Source: Cordilura impudica
Lineage: Eukaryota > Arthropoda > Insecta > Diptera > Scathophagidae
NCBI GenBank assembly: GCA_963682025.1
Contig: OY821520.1
Coordinates: 131,973,437-132,037,436 of the forward strand
Direction of reading: 5' to 3'
Length of the DNA: 64,000 nucleotides
Part shown: one piece after another, positions 32,434-44,721 of the stretch
How the letters are laid out: every line of letters starts with the position of its first letter
Position numbering within the stretch: position 1 is the stretch's first letter
The notes under the pieces: model-generated
Database searches by the model: none
What the model saw: the letters and a program-made list of their open reading frames with translations, nothing else
What the model was told of the DNA's origin: nothing
Program-made: the position numbers and the translations under genes

Positions 32434-33009
32434 CTAGCAGATTCCAGTCCCCGAAAATCGAGTGCAAATTCTAGGAAATTTTATTGATGTGTAAACATCT
32501 ATACGCGCAGGGGGGTAAATTTCTATTTCACAATACAATCACAAAAACAGCGCACATGTGAGAGTCATATCTAACGCGTAAGATGTGACCATTAAGACAA
32601 ATCGGTATGACTTATGATTGTTTGGTGAAAAAATTATTATATGAAATAACCTTTTTGTCGCTGTTTTCTGCATTTTATTTATTACCAGATGTTTACACAT
32701 CTCCCCTGTGATCGGACTCACACGATTTTTTTTTTCATTAAATAAAGACCCTAAAAGTATGCCAATCAATTAAACACATTAACAAATTTAATAAACACAC
32801 ACATAGCATTGCATAATTTTATGTATGTGTTAGTAGCAAATTTAAATGCAATTTACTCAAAACAAAGGAAAAAATATAAAAATATGTATATCTGCAAAAC
32901 GGCTAAAAAGAAATACCTTTCAAATAATATACGTTTGGTCAAAATCGGAACAAAACGGTAGAACAAAACATCGGTCACAAGAAATCGCCTACGCTATTAA
33001 TATTATAGA
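32434..33009 (-). mobile_element. Helitron-like element, copy C, with nested insert
   Basis: Ends match the family: minus-strand 5' TCTATAATATTAATAG at 33009 preceded by A, 3' GGAATCTGCTAG at 32434 followed by T. Relative to copy A about 240 bp is inserted (about 32486-32728), bounded by GATGTGTAAACATCT and its inverted copy AGATGTTTACACATC (32687-32701), then a short GC-rich tail. Its 5' end directly abuts repeat T4. Confidence 0.7.
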
Positions 33010-33716
33010 TACCACTATGTGGTCAGGGTATAACGACTTTGTGCTGATGTTTGTAACTACCAAAAATATTTGATGTAGACCCACCTTTTATTATACCGAT
33101 CGACTCGGAATCACTTTCTAAGTCGATTTAGTATTGTCCGTCCATCCTTTCGTCTGTCCGTCTGTCCGTCTGTGTGTCATTGTTAACCTTGTAATCAAAC
33201 TACAGGTCGCAAATGTGAACATATTTTGATGAAATTTAGCATAAACGCTATTGAAATTGGCGAAAATCAGTGCATTTTCAGACACAGTCCCCATTCAAAT
33301 GATACCTATGCAATCGACTTAAATTGCCATATATTATGTTTTTGTGTTTATTACACCCATTAATCATTCTTAGGTATAGCCCCCATATAAAGCTGCTTCC
33401 CGCTCATCACTTAAATCTGTCAAAAAAACGAAAATATTTATTTATTACACAGATTTTTCTTTAATTTAATTTCTACATGTTTTTGCAAAAAAATAAGTGA
33501 CCTTACCAAATATGGTCAGGATCGGTCCATTTTTCGACCTAGTCCCCATATAAATATAGCAACCGATATGAACTTTATCATATTCAAAGAAAAACAATTA
33601 ATAATAGTAGCACTAAATTTGGTTTATGCTTATTTTCTATACCCAATTAGTTGAGCCTAAGATATAGAGCCTCTCTCAACGTATTGTATAGGGAATCGTA
33701 TAGTCGGTCTAGACCA
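33010..33716 (-). repeat. T-family repeat copy T4
   Basis: Reverse-oriented family member from TACCACTATGTGGTC (33010) through CCGT/CTGTCCGT microsatellite (33137-33175) to CGGTCTAGACC at about 33705. Some internal deletions relative to T3. Confidence 0.85.
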
Positions 33717-33837
33717 GGCGTGTTCATTTCATAGAACAATTGTTCATGCTCAACTCACATGTATTCTTACGCTCTTGCTTTTAGTCGTCACTGAAACAGC
33801 GACGAATGAAAACGTGCAGCGGATGTATGCTGATTTT

Positions 33838-36800
33838 TATACCCTCCACTCCAGTGTGCAGAGGGTATATATAAGTTTGTCATTCCATTTGTAATAATTA
33901 GAAAAAAAATGTTGGACCCCATAAAATATATATATATGTGATCTTTATAACAACCGGAGTTGATATAGCGATGTCCGTCTGTCCGTCTGTCCGTCTGTCC
34001 GTCTGTGGAAATCAAGATGACGGCATCAATCGGGCAGCTAGGGTGTTCGTTGGCAAAGCAAAAGATTTACTAAGATCCTGAGAAGTTCGCTATTTAAAAT
34101 CGTCCAAATCGGTCGATTAGGGCCCGAGATTTGAATGAAGAACTAAAAAAAGTCTTGAAAAAATATAATTTTCTATGTTGTTCTTGTCACGAGCACGCCC
34201 TGAATAGTGCAGCTACAGTGATCATTTTTAGTGAGAATGATTCACCAAATTCATAGGAAGATTCCTATTTCAAAAATCATTGAAATCGGTGGAACAGGTC
34301 CAGGGAAATCTCTGAAAAATTAAAAAAAAAAATGAAAACATGATGTTTCTATATTGTTCTTGTTGTTATTCTAAATGTTGTGTTGTCATAGCTGGACTTC
34401 TTGTTTTTGTGGTCGTTGTGGTAATAATTGTACATTTTTTTATTAACTCTGGTAGAAAAATTTAAAAGTTTCCATTGTTTTGGCATCACCCTCAAAATTT
34501 GTTAGATCATTTCTGTTATTATCGCGAGCCTCCCTGCAAAATTTCAGATCGAATGGCTCACGGGAAATTGGTTAAAATTGACCCAAAATAATTTGTTATT
34601 TATTGTTCGGTTTAAGATCATGTATATATGTATTTTTCTAATGAAAGAAAGATAATAATTTTTGTAATGTAAGAGAAATATTTGAAAAAAAAATTGAAGA
34701 CAGCGCTAGATGGAGTAGCTACTTTCGAACAAAGCGACTTGTTCATCTTCAGCATCCTTCTGCCTATTACTTCAACTCATGCCTAATCAACTATTTAACT
34801 CAACATTTGAAAGAAAAGAACATGAGAAATGTTTTTTCTTTTTTATATACGAGAGTTTCTACGAACAAGCTGAGCTTTTCCAATGTTTAGCTTTCTCTAC
34901 ATTAACATAGCCAGATCAATTACAAGTCTTGTAATGTGAACAGCTCTTTGTTTTTGTCATTGTCCTCTTGATGGAAATGTAATGGCATGTGAAATCTTAA
35001 CAGATTACACAAATGCATTGTACCTAATGTGTTGTATGTTATTAGTATGACTGTTGATCTGTATTGGAATAATTAGTTATTTATTGTTCGGTTTAAGATC
35101 ATGTATATATTTTTCTAATGAAAGAAAGATATTAATTTTTGTAACGTAAGAGAAATATTGGAAAATATTCCAAAATTTTTTCGACAAGCAGACACTACGA
35201 GTTAATATAAAGGGAGTAAAAATTCACCAACATCTAAAGCAAATAATGCTAAAATAACTAGTTGTTAATAAAAAAAAAACAATGTAAATATAGCAAAAAA
35301 AAAATTTATGTATAAATTTATTTATAAATTTATATAACCATATTAAAAACAACTGCATGTTAGAAATAAATCGGTATATTATTTTATTTACATAAAATTC
35401 TGCAATATTTTGTTGTGGGAAAAATAAATTTCTTTTGCATTAACAGAGTGTCACTTCATTTTGCTCAGCGTGACTATGCCACAGTAGATGGCGCCACAAT
35501 TTTTGTTTGTTCTAATTAGCTTTGCAATAGTTATTTCTATTTTAACATGAATGTTAATATTTTCAACTGGATATCATACAGAACAATGTTAAGAGTATAC
35601 ACGGGCTGGTCTTTTATTTCATACGTATTTTCATTATTCTTTTACAAATATGAACATTAGTTTGGCATATTAACTTTTTGTTGTCTTTACAAAATAGAGC
35701 TACCGAATTCATCAATGAGTTGTTTTGCTTTCAAAACAGTTCTACATAGTTATATAGAATTATTATTCTGCTTTACCTACAAAATATGTGATAGCGATTA
35801 CATCTAATTTTTAAAAATTGTTTAAAATTGCTAAAGCATTATTATTCACATAAATACAAAATTGCTATTTTTTAATTTTCCATTCAAATTTAAGAAAATA
35901 TCAATTCTAAAAACTGGAATTAAAAATTTCCAATTATAAATTACAATTAATTGAATTTCAGAAAATCATATCAAAACATCGGAAATTATAATTTTAAATT
36001 TGGAAGACATCAATTGCATCTTTAATATATAAATTTTATTCGTTAAACACAAATTGAAATTCCAAAAAATAAAACACCAAATATGTTTACATTTAAAAAA
36101 TTTTTACATTTAAAAAAAATATTGACATTCAGGAGAAATTAATAGCTTTTCAGTAACGCGATTCAGTAACTTCATTTAACGATAGTCGAATCGTTAAAAA
36201 AAGAAAATTGCAAAATTATCAGTAAAATTTTTAAACGATATTCGCTATTGTTAAAGTCAGCTGTTGTTGTTATCTAAACGACAACCATTTTTGTGTTGTT
36301 TATTCAATCGATAAAAACTTAAATTTTTAGGTTGAAATGTCGTCATACATAAATAAAAATCATAAAATAGTGAAAATATTTTGCTTTTATTAAAAAACTT
36401 TTTTATATAAATAAAAATAAAAAATTAAATAGCATATTCAATTCATTATTTCATTTTCAAATAAATACACAGAAATATTAGTAAAAAAATAAAGATATTA
36501 AACATACACATAAAATCATCCTGTCAAACACGAAGTAATTTGTTTTTTTTCTATTCTTCTTTGTGTTTTTCGCTTATTTTGACAGAGATGCCACTCGTTT
36601 ACAATTTAAATAAATAGAAAAATAGAGATGTCGACTGTCGTTAAGATGTCTGTACTTAGTGAATCACTTAATCCTTAGTGCAAACAACGATAGCTGTCGA
36701 TATATTTTGCGATTGTCGGATCATTGAAATTTACTGAATCACACTACAGAAAACATTAATTTATATTCAATGAATTTTTGAAAACGTCAAATGATATTTA

Positions 36801-37484
36801 AGAATTGCGAACATAAAAGCTGTTACATAAATAAACGCAATTTGATGAGAATGTTATTTACACATAAATTTTCATAATTTTTTTCAGAAAATAATGATAA
36901 CAAATTATTTTATTTAAAATGTTTGGGACATTTGGTTTTTTGCGTTTGGCATCCTTATAATTATAAATTTATTCTCTATGTTTTAAAATATGGCAATATT
37001 TTAATAAAAAAGTTTTTTTTTTGGTTATTATTTTGTTACTCCATCCGACCTATATGGCCGCAATGAAGAAATATTTGCCCAGTTAAAAGAAACTATACAG
37101 CCATCTCCAATTAGCACGATTTAATACATATAGCCACCCTACACAACCATTACCTTTGCTATGGAGGTTAGGGCGCGCTATTTAATTAGGAAAAACTAAA
37201 TTAAACGGGAAGTTATGTCATACAACCGGAAACGCATGCATATAGGTATATAACCTAAATGCATGCCGATCAGCAACCACGATGACCAAAAAGCAAACAC
37301 CGAAATAAATCCAAAATAATAAAAAAGACGAAAACCAACCCAAAGAATTTGCTGAAATAATTTGGTATTAAGTTTAACAAATTGTTTACTTTTTCATTTA
37401 CATTTATTATCAATACTCAAACCGAGGTGGAGGGTATCAAAGATTCGGCACAGCCGAATTTAACACTCTTACTTGTTTTTTAAT
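33838..37484 (-). repeat. U-family repeat copy U1 with internal insertions
   Basis: On the minus strand it opens with AAAACAAGTAAGAG and the palindrome ATTCGGCTGTGCCGAAT (37443-37459), then GATACCCTCCACC, and ends with ACTGGAGTGGAGGGTAT near 33840. 33838-35330 matches U2 (60978-61860) including CCGTCTGTCCGTCTG microsatellite. An about 88-bp segment is present twice in direct order (34596-34688, 35077-35165) around 390 bp. The X element (36152-36748) is nested further in. No coding region. Confidence 0.75.
36152..36748. mobile_element. MITE-like element X in U1
   Basis: About 597 bp with imperfect inverted termini: AGTAACGCGATTCAGTAACT on the left and, reverse strand, TGTAGTGTGATTCAGTAA on the right. 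Interior contains CGACAACCATTTTTGTGTTG and ATCGATAAAA, also found in reverse inside the GC-rich MITE (about 46870-47020). Superfamily not assigned. Confidence 0.6.
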
Positions 37485-39130
37485 ACACTGAAAAAAATTA
37501 AAAACAAAGCACCAAAAATATTTTGCGATTATAAATGCGTTTGGTAATTCCCAATGCCTTATTTGTAATAAAATATTTAAGGAAAAATAATTTAAAAGTT
37601 TTTAAACGACATTTGGATAATGACATTAACACTTCTGCACTCCTTGGGTTAATTTGACCCAATTTTGGTTTTCAAACGCAAAATTTTTCCCTTTAGTTAT
37701 AAGATACGAACGTGAAGCTTTAATTTATCCATTACAGGGATGAAAATTCAGTTTTTAACTGATAAAATAAAATATAAATTTTTCGTTCCCCCTCCAGATT
37801 TCAAAACACAATTTACACACATTTAATATCCTTTGGGTCAAGCGATTATGCAATTCTAATCCCACTTTACCATTTTTTTCTATTGAATATAATTGAATTG
37901 AGTTCATCTTCATTCAGAATCATCGATCAATAATTTTTTCAGTCAAATAATCAATAAAATCACTTTCATTGAATATTTTTTTATTAAAAATTTTATTATT
38001 CTCAAACTGTGGATGGGATTTGGAGAATGCCGCTTGAAATTTGTTTTATGATGTACACAAAAGAGTTCACTCAAATTGCAATTCGTTGATTCCTCGTTTT
38101 GTATATAAAAAAAAGTAACTCGCTTGATTTTCTGGTGCACACGGGCGGAAACTCGCGGGTGTATAATGGGATACAGGAGTATAGGGGAGGGTTCGGACTA
38201 TAGTAGAGTGCAAGATTTTTTCTGACTGCTTTTGACTGGCAGGAGTTATGCTCTATTAAGTAGGAGATTTTCAGAAAATTTGGACCTTTTTAACAATTTT
38301 TTTTTTAAATTTCGGAACGACTCAGTGATTTTACGTCTTTCACATTAATAGCAGGGAAGCCACAAAATTATGCAAAATTTATTTCACTTCAAAATCTTTT
38401 AAATCAAAAAAGTTACAGTCATTCAAAAATAAAAATTTACAAAGAAATTTTTAATTTTAGCAAAATACTGAGAAAGCCCATTTTCGAAGACCCTGTTCGC
38501 TGTGATATAGTTGAGATAGAGTCGCAATTTTTTGGCTCCCGAGGTTTACTAGTATTTACTTTCAAATTAATAACATAACTTTAAAATCGGTAACAAAAAA
38601 AAAATGAGTTTTGGCCGCCTTCTCAAAATATGGTCCACTGTGCGTCACCTCCATTTGACAACATTATAGCTGTCTTTTATGATTTTTTTTTTATTTAGAA
38701 AATATCCAATTACTGTAGGCTGGTAGGTTTTTTTAGTTTTTGGTAACATACCACTTACTAACCTTTGAAATTTCTTATCTTTTTAAGTTTTGATTTTTTT
38801 TTTTTTTTTGTTTTTTAAAGAAATGTATTACTTACTTATTTGATTTAATAAACTTCAAACTTATGGATAAAAAATATAAAATGTTCTGCATATTTTGTTC
38901 TTCAGAATGTAAGATTTAAAATTTTAAAATATCAAATTATATATAAAATTTTACGATATTCTTCGTGAACTCAATTACTTTCCCTTTTAATCATTCATAT
39001 AAATATTCATACAAAATCTACACAAACCTATTTAATAACGGCATTGTGTTACGTCCATGGATTTCGATCAGTGTAGTATAACTAACACATGCTCATAAAC
39101 ACTATTACTAACACAATTCTCCCGATGTCC
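37485..39130. other. AT-rich stretch without recognised gene
   Basis: No coding region supported. Near 37645 lies a GGGTTAATTTGACCC palindrome of the sort seen at transposon ends. Poly-T near 38790. Confidence 0.4.
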
Positions 39131-39170
39131 ACTACTGGTCTAGACCGCCTATAATTTTCTTACTTATTTT
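39131..39170 (-). repeat. T-family end fragment T9
   Basis: GGTCTAGACCGCCTATAATT followed by TTCTTACTT: only the palindrome end of the family. Confidence 0.7.
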
Positions 39171-39893
39171 AATATCCATTTTCGTCCCTATCCAGTACGA
39201 TTGGTTACGAAAGTCATGATATATAGTATTGTATAGTCGGCCTATGGCGACAATAAACAATAATATTTGTCTTTTCTAAATACAATACTGCTTAATACTG
39301 GTTTCTCTTTTCTAAAAATGCTACTACATACTCGTTTATTTTGTTTCGTCATTTTAGATTAATCAGCTGCAGTTAAGAAGTTTTCAAATCCATTGTGCTC
39401 AATTATTGCTGATAAGGTAAGTTGAAATAGAGCTTGTAGAACTTTTTTTTTATAAATGAAATAATTAACAAAATTTAGTTATTTGAAACCTCTAAAATGA
39501 AAATTTCAAAATTTGAAATTGATTTTTAACGCAGTATGATAGTACAACTCAAAATACATCAATTTCAACAAAAAAAGCTACCATTATGTCATTATCACTT
39601 GTTGTTATGCATTGGTACGAAAAGCTGCTATGTCCACAAAACAGCAAAAACAAAAAAAACAAAAACCAAAAACAGCTGAGTAAAGGGAATTGTTTTTTCC
39701 ATTCAGTTTGTTTAATCGATTTGATTGCAATTTCAATATTTTGTTAATTAGACAAAAGAGTGCTTACAATTAGATGAAAAATCAGCTCATTAATTTAACG
39801 TTAGACACGAAAGGTAAAGGTTTTCTGGAAAACATCGTTAAAATATTCATTTTCTTAAGAGTTTGTCATGAATTCAGCTGATAATATCACCAT

Positions 39894-40133
39894 CGTGATA
39901 AGTATGTGATTGAATCAGATGACGGAGTTGTAGGACTTATACCCTATGGTTTTAATAGTGATTCCGATGATTCGTTTGAGTTACCCTCTACATCAAAAGG
40001 CCACAAAATGAGAGTTCGTGATAAGGATCCTACTTGGTTTGGTGAAAGAAATAAAAAGTATAGCGAAAATGGAAAAAGTTTTTTGGGAAGACAAAAAGTT
40101 GATAACAGTTGGAATTACAAAAACAAAAAATAA
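39894..40133 (+). pseudogene. short exon-like open frame, unknown acidic/basic protein
   Basis: Frame without a convincing ATG (it follows stops at about 39880) reading YVIESDDGVVGLIPYGFNSD, SDDSFELPSTSKGHK, then basic KDPTWFGERNKKYSENGKS and a stop at 40133. Composition (acidic serine-rich then basic) resembles a host protein end rather than transposase. A splice-donor-like AAG/GTAAGT occurs at 39419. It could be the last exon of a gene, a retrocopy fragment, or part of a transposon; no function can be assigned. Confidence 0.3.
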
Positions 40134-40165
40134 CCACGGACGTTAAAAGAAAGATGCAGTTGTAA

Positions 40166-40235
40166 CAAGTAAGAAATTAATAATCGGTCTACACCGACTA
40201 TACGATACCCTATACCTATACCCTATACCCTATGT
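40166..40235 (+). repeat. T-family 5' fragment T7
   Basis: AACAAGTAAGAAATTAATA, degraded palindrome TCGGTCTACACCGA and GATACCCTATACC, followed by two extra CTATACC repeats; the body is absent. Confidence 0.75.
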
Positions 40236-41398
40236 AAAAAAATGGATTGTTAGTAAAATTTGCTGCAGCTTTAAGTTTATTGATAGTCCAGGCAATTCCA
40301 TTGATAATAAAATTGAATATTTATTAGTTGAGGTTGTAGCCGATTATCGTAAATTACTTGTAGGATCTGTCTATAGACCTAACTGTAGAGTCAGTACAAA
40401 CTTTTTTCACAAAACAATGGAAACGCTTACCCTTAAATATGACGATGTCATAGTATATGGAGACTTTAATTCCAACATCATCACTGAAAGTCATCTTACT
40501 AATGACATGAAGTCGATTGGTTTGTCGCCGACAAATACTTCAATCCCAACACATTTTACCTCTACAACCAACACGCTATTGAATATATTTTTTGTCAGCA
40601 ACATTGATAAAGTTCTGTTATATGATCAGCTGTCAGCACCTTGCTTCTCCAAACATGATTTAATATTTTCAGCATTTGATTTTCAATTGCAGTATGTTTG
40701 TAATGAGGTTACCTTCCATGATATTAATTATAACATTATGTCATCTGAGCTATCAAATATTGATTGGGCCATGGTTCAATGTAGCAATTAAATCAGCCAT
40801 TGGTCGCAGAGATTTTGCTTACAAACGTTGGAAAACTTTCAAAATTCCCAATTTACATACTGAATATTGTAATGCACGTAGAGATGTGAATAGAATGATA
40901 AAAAGTGCGAAATCAGGGTATTATTCTAGTCGTTTTTTTATCAGCTGTTGGATCCAAACAGACTTGGAAAGCTATACGTGAAATTGATGTTGGCAAATCA
41001 TCGTGTGTGGCTACCAGTGACATAGATGTAGAGAAAGTAAACGAGTCCTTTACAAATCTTCCCAATGTTCGTCCGAATAAAAGCTTTTATGACCACTGTC
41101 CAACTATTTCTGGTAATTGTTTTAACTTTAACTGTGTAAATCAATCAGATGTTCTATGTAGTTGTCTCGCGATTAAATCAATTGCAGTTGGGGTTGACAA
41201 CATTCATCCCAAATTTCTGAAAGCTATTATTCCGCTAATGTTACCCTATATCACGTACATCTTCAATAATATTATCATTAAGTGCGTTTATCCCCAAAAT
41301 TGGAAATATGCGAAAATCATACCCACCCCAAAACCAAACAACGAATGCCGACCAATTGCAATACTACCGTATTTGTCAAAAGTTTTTGAACATTTACT
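40236..41398 (+). mobile_element. LINE-4, truncated sister of LINE-3
   Basis: Endonuclease and linker of the same LINE family on the plus strand: KIEYLLVEVVADYRKLLVGS, YGDFNSNIITES, PTHFTSTTNTLLNIFFVSN, SKHDLIFSAFDF, then, with about 40 residues deleted at 40775, KSAIGRRDFAYKRWKTFK, and after a frameshift KQTWKAIREIDVGKSS to the start of the reverse transcriptase (CRPIAILPYLSKVFEHLL). The reading ends abruptly at 41398 where W copy b begins. Truncated at the 5' side near 40236 by T7. Not functional. Confidence 0.88.
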
Positions 41399-42776
41399 CT
41401 TAGGATTTTTCCTTTAAGAGCTTTTTGGTCGCTTAGTGGGATAGGAGTGGGATATCTATCAAAATAAATGGTTTGTAACTGAAGACAACGGTTTTTCAAT
41501 TTTTCACAAATGCACTATTTTGAATTTTTTCCCTATTTATGTCTAAAACCTTTTAAATAAAACCTATGCTGAGAAACTAGACAAACTAAACTTTCCGAAG
41601 GTATATAACATACCTAACTAAAATTTTATACCCTCGATACTGTAATACCCAAAATATGTTAACCTCATGAAAAAAATCGCTTTTTTTCTATAGAAATGAT
41701 GAAAAATTATTATTTTTTATTTATTTTTAATAATAATTAAATTAATGTATAATAATAATAATATTAAAAACAAAAAGATAAATAATTTATTAAAATTTAA
41801 TCTTAATTGCATTAGATCCATTTATATCATAACTATTTTTATACTTAATTTATTGTAGCTGATGAAGTACTTAAGTCTTAAATTTTTAAATACCCAGACT
41901 TTCATCCAGCTTCTTTGTCGCCTTTATTTACTGCGTTTTTTTGTCAATCCTTTCTTGGCGTTACTAGGTTCAGCTGTTGATTTCGCTGCTGGTTTATTTG
42001 TTGTCTTTGGAAAGAAATCGCACTGAAAAGAGGCAGAAAACTTTTTCAACTTGAGTCTTCCATCGACAAGCGGTATAAAAGCGTGGTATTGAGTGGTGCC
42101 ATCGATTGTTACCGCAGCATCGAATCTGCTCTTCAGTGTTTTCAATGTTTCCTGATGATCCTCTTTGCTACTAAAAACTATTTTAGTTTCTTTACAATAA
42201 CTCTTTGCCCAATGGAATAAAGCAGTCGCATCTAAGATGCGATCTTGATGAGAGCACTGGAGGCTATAATTCGCTGCATTTCTTTTAAAGTTTGCTGCAA
42301 TACCATCACATGCTCCTTTACCATGAGCAGTAGGATGAAAATGCCACTCAAAATCTTTTACATGGGCCATAAGATTTGCCAAGCTACTTTTGTTTTTAAA
42401 GTGTTGACGAGCTCCGTCCGAAACGTAGTATACCTGCTTTACTGTAAATTTAGATTTTAGATATTTTAGTATTCTCTTCTGGTACTCATAAACTGCAACG
42501 CTATCATGTTTTAAATCGTCGGATATGATTGCCATACTTTTGTGTTCCAGTTTTTCATCTTTCATGTAGTAAATAACTACTGTGAATATAGTTGCTTGGT
42601 CGTTATTGAAGTGGAATGCTTGTATGGCATCCTGAAGAACATATTTATAGTTTTCTGCGAAATCATATGAAATAACGAATTCACCAGACTTCAAATTTAT
42701 GTTCAAATCCTTGAAAGTCATGGTTTCTCAAGTTTAGCAATCCTGTACACATTTCTTCCACAAAATCATCCATATT
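41399..42776 (-). mobile_element. DNA transposon W, copy b, truncated by T5
   Basis: Starts with TTTTTCCTTTAAGAGCTTTT like 17085 in copy a, continues through the empty sites of Y (about 41600) and of the CCCAGG MITE (about 41655), and carries the W gene on the minus strand. T5 cuts it at 42776, removing the N-terminal coding part. Confidence 0.8.
41924..42721 (-). CDS. W transposase-like protein, C-terminal 265 codons open
   Basis: RNase-H/DDE-like protein of a DNA transposon, truncated at the N-terminus. Motifs: SGEFVISYDFAENYKYVLQD (first acidic block), EHKSMAIISDDLKHDSVAVY, VKQVYYVSDGARQHFKNKSS (second acidic block), WHFHPTAHGKGACDGIAANF, and a basic tail (KKGLTKKRSK). The candidate catalytic Asp residues are in YDFAENY and VSDGA. 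The ATG is internal: upstream VLNMDDFVEEMCTGLLNLRN is in a shifted frame. Two hundred and sixty-five clean codons in a truncated element, against a wrecked copy a, suggest recent insertion. Transposon superfamily not assigned. Confidence 0.75.
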   Translation of the reverse strand: MTFKDLNINLKSGEFVISYDFAENYKYVLQDAIQAFHFNNDQATIFTVVIYYMKDEKLEHKSMAIISDDLKHDSVAVYEYQKRILKYLKSKFTVKQVYYVSDGARQHFKNKSSLANLMAHVKDFEWHFHPTAHGKGACDGIAANFKRNAANYSLQCSHQDRILDATALFHWAKSYCKETKIVFSSKEDHQETLKTLKSRFDAAVTIDGTTQYHAFIPLVDGRLKLKKFSASFQCDFFPKTTNKPAAKSTAEPSNAKKGLTKKRSK

Positions 42777-43461
42777 TAAAACAAGTAAGAAAATTACAGT
42801 CGGTCTAGACCGACTATACGATACCCTATACCATGCGTTTAGAGACCCTATCTCTTAGGCCCAACTAACTGGATATAGAAAATAAGCATAAACAAAATTT
42901 GAGTGGGACTTTTATTAATTTTTTTGGCTGCAGATATGAAAAAGTTCATATCGGATGCTATGTCTATATGGGGACTAGGTCCAAAAATAGACCGATCCTG
43001 ACCATGGTTGGTAAAGTCTCTTCTATTTTGCGAAAATATATACAAACAAAATTTGAGATGAATCAGTGCAATATTTTTGTGTTTTGATAGATATAAGTGA
43101 AGAGCGGCTCTGAGCTTTATATGAGGCTATGACCAAGAATTGTCCTATATGGTTCACTTTTGCACTACCGGTAAACGGATGTAATAACCTTATGGATATT
43201 ATGGCAATTTAAGTCGACGTAAAAGGGGTTATTTGCATTGGGACTATGTATGAACATGAACCGATTTTCACCAATTTCAACAGCGTGTATGCTACGTTCT
43301 AAATTTAATAAAATTTACGTTCTAAATTTAATAAAAATATATTGATATTTGCGGCCTGTAGTATGATTACAAGGTTTATATGGACAAACGAAAGGACGAA
43401 CGGTTACAAACATCAGCACAAAGTTATAATACCCTAGCCACATAGTGGTGTTGGGTATAAA
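42777..43461 (+). repeat. T-family repeat copy T5
   Basis: AAACAAGTAAGAAAATTACA, CGGTCTAGACCG palindrome, body, end CCACATAGTGGTGTTGGGTA. A local duplication of ACGTTCTAAATTTAATAAA occurs near 43290-43330. Inserted at, and truncating, W copy b. Confidence 0.88.
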
Positions 43462-43980
43462 AATCTTGTGTCTAAAACAAACAATTTCTTTGTTCTTTCT
43501 CTGAGCTTAATGAGCTTAGTGAATAAGAAGAATAGTTTTATTCCATGTTGCTTACTTTCGACATATGATATATAAGCATAAGTTTAAGTGAAAGTGAGTC
43601 TAAAGCTAAGGCAATTCATTAAATCTACTTTAGTTGAAAATCCCCATATAAAATATTTCAATTAGTCAAATAAACATTCGCAAACGTGCAAACTAAACAC
43701 AAATACATTGTACGAATAACTTCTAAAAAACCGTGTTCACCAACAACTATTTGTAGCTTATTTACTTTTATTTTTATGTTGACATGGTACTTACAATCTT
43801 CCTACCCATGGACTAGACCTTAATAAACAATCAAAAATACACTGTAATTAAAATCTTGTGTAGAAGTCAGAAATTTGGTTTAACTATTATATTAAGGCCA
43901 ACAATATCTGAGACAGGAGACATAAAAGATGAGCATAATCTGTCTTTTGAGTCAAGTTCAATTAAAAACAATAATAATAT
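43462..43980. other. AT-rich stretch without recognised feature
   Basis: No gene or family recognised. Confidence 0.4.
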
Positions 43981-44348
43981 TCTATAATATTAATTGGCAA
44001 GGTGATTTCTTGTGACCGATGTAAGTTTCACAGTTTTACACCGATTTTGACAAAAAACTTATCATTTGTAAGGTAATTCTTTTTAGCTGTTACCCAGATT
44101 TACAGATTTTCATCGTCTGGAATTTTTTTTTTTGAGTTATGATCGTTTAAAGTTGCTACTAACCCATACATACAATTATACAATGCTATGTGTGTGTTTA
44201 TTAAATTGATAATGTGTTTATGTTAATGTGTTGAGTTTGTTTTCTTCATTTAAAATTAGTTGAATTGTGAAGCATACCTTTAGGGTCTTTATTAAAAATA
44301 AAATTTCCTAGAATTTGCACTCGAATTTCCAGTGCTGGAATTTGCTTG
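43981..44348 (+). mobile_element. Helitron-like element, copy D
   Basis: 5' TCTATAATATTAATTGG at 43981, TTTCTTGTGACCGATG, family body, hairpin-forming GCACTCGAATTTCCAG and end GGAATTTGCTTG at 44348. Diverged member; inverted relative to copy E, with 373 bp of unrelated AT-rich DNA (44349-44721) between them. Confidence 0.7.
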
Positions 44349-44721
44349 TAATAATTGATATAGCTCAAGTGAGTTCCTTTCGAAATGCACAGAACCGTTT
44401 TTGTTTGAGGCCTTATTATAGTTAACTCCAAATATTTCGACCTCGGCATATTTGTTCATCTCATATATAAATTTTATTCCACTGGAAACACCATATTCCA
44501 TACATTTGTATTGATTTTTATTTGATTGGTGCCACGTCCCATTTTCTTTGCAAAAAAAAAAAAAAATGGGGTTTTTCTATATAAAACACCATTTCAATTT
44601 ACTTTTTTATATAAAAATCTTTAAGTGAATTGTATACTTCAGCCTTGAGTTCATAAAATTTATAATGAAATAAAACGTAAATTTGTTTAATTTTTATTAC
44701 TAGCTTTTATTTTTATTATTA

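Noticed and set aside
32539..32769. Minus-strand open frame over the insert of Helitron-like copy C
   Set aside because: Crosses an insertion boundary and has no recognisable motif.
37641..37660. GGGTTAATTTGACCC palindrome as a piggyBac end
   Set aside because: No partner end, TTAA pair or transposase could be found nearby.
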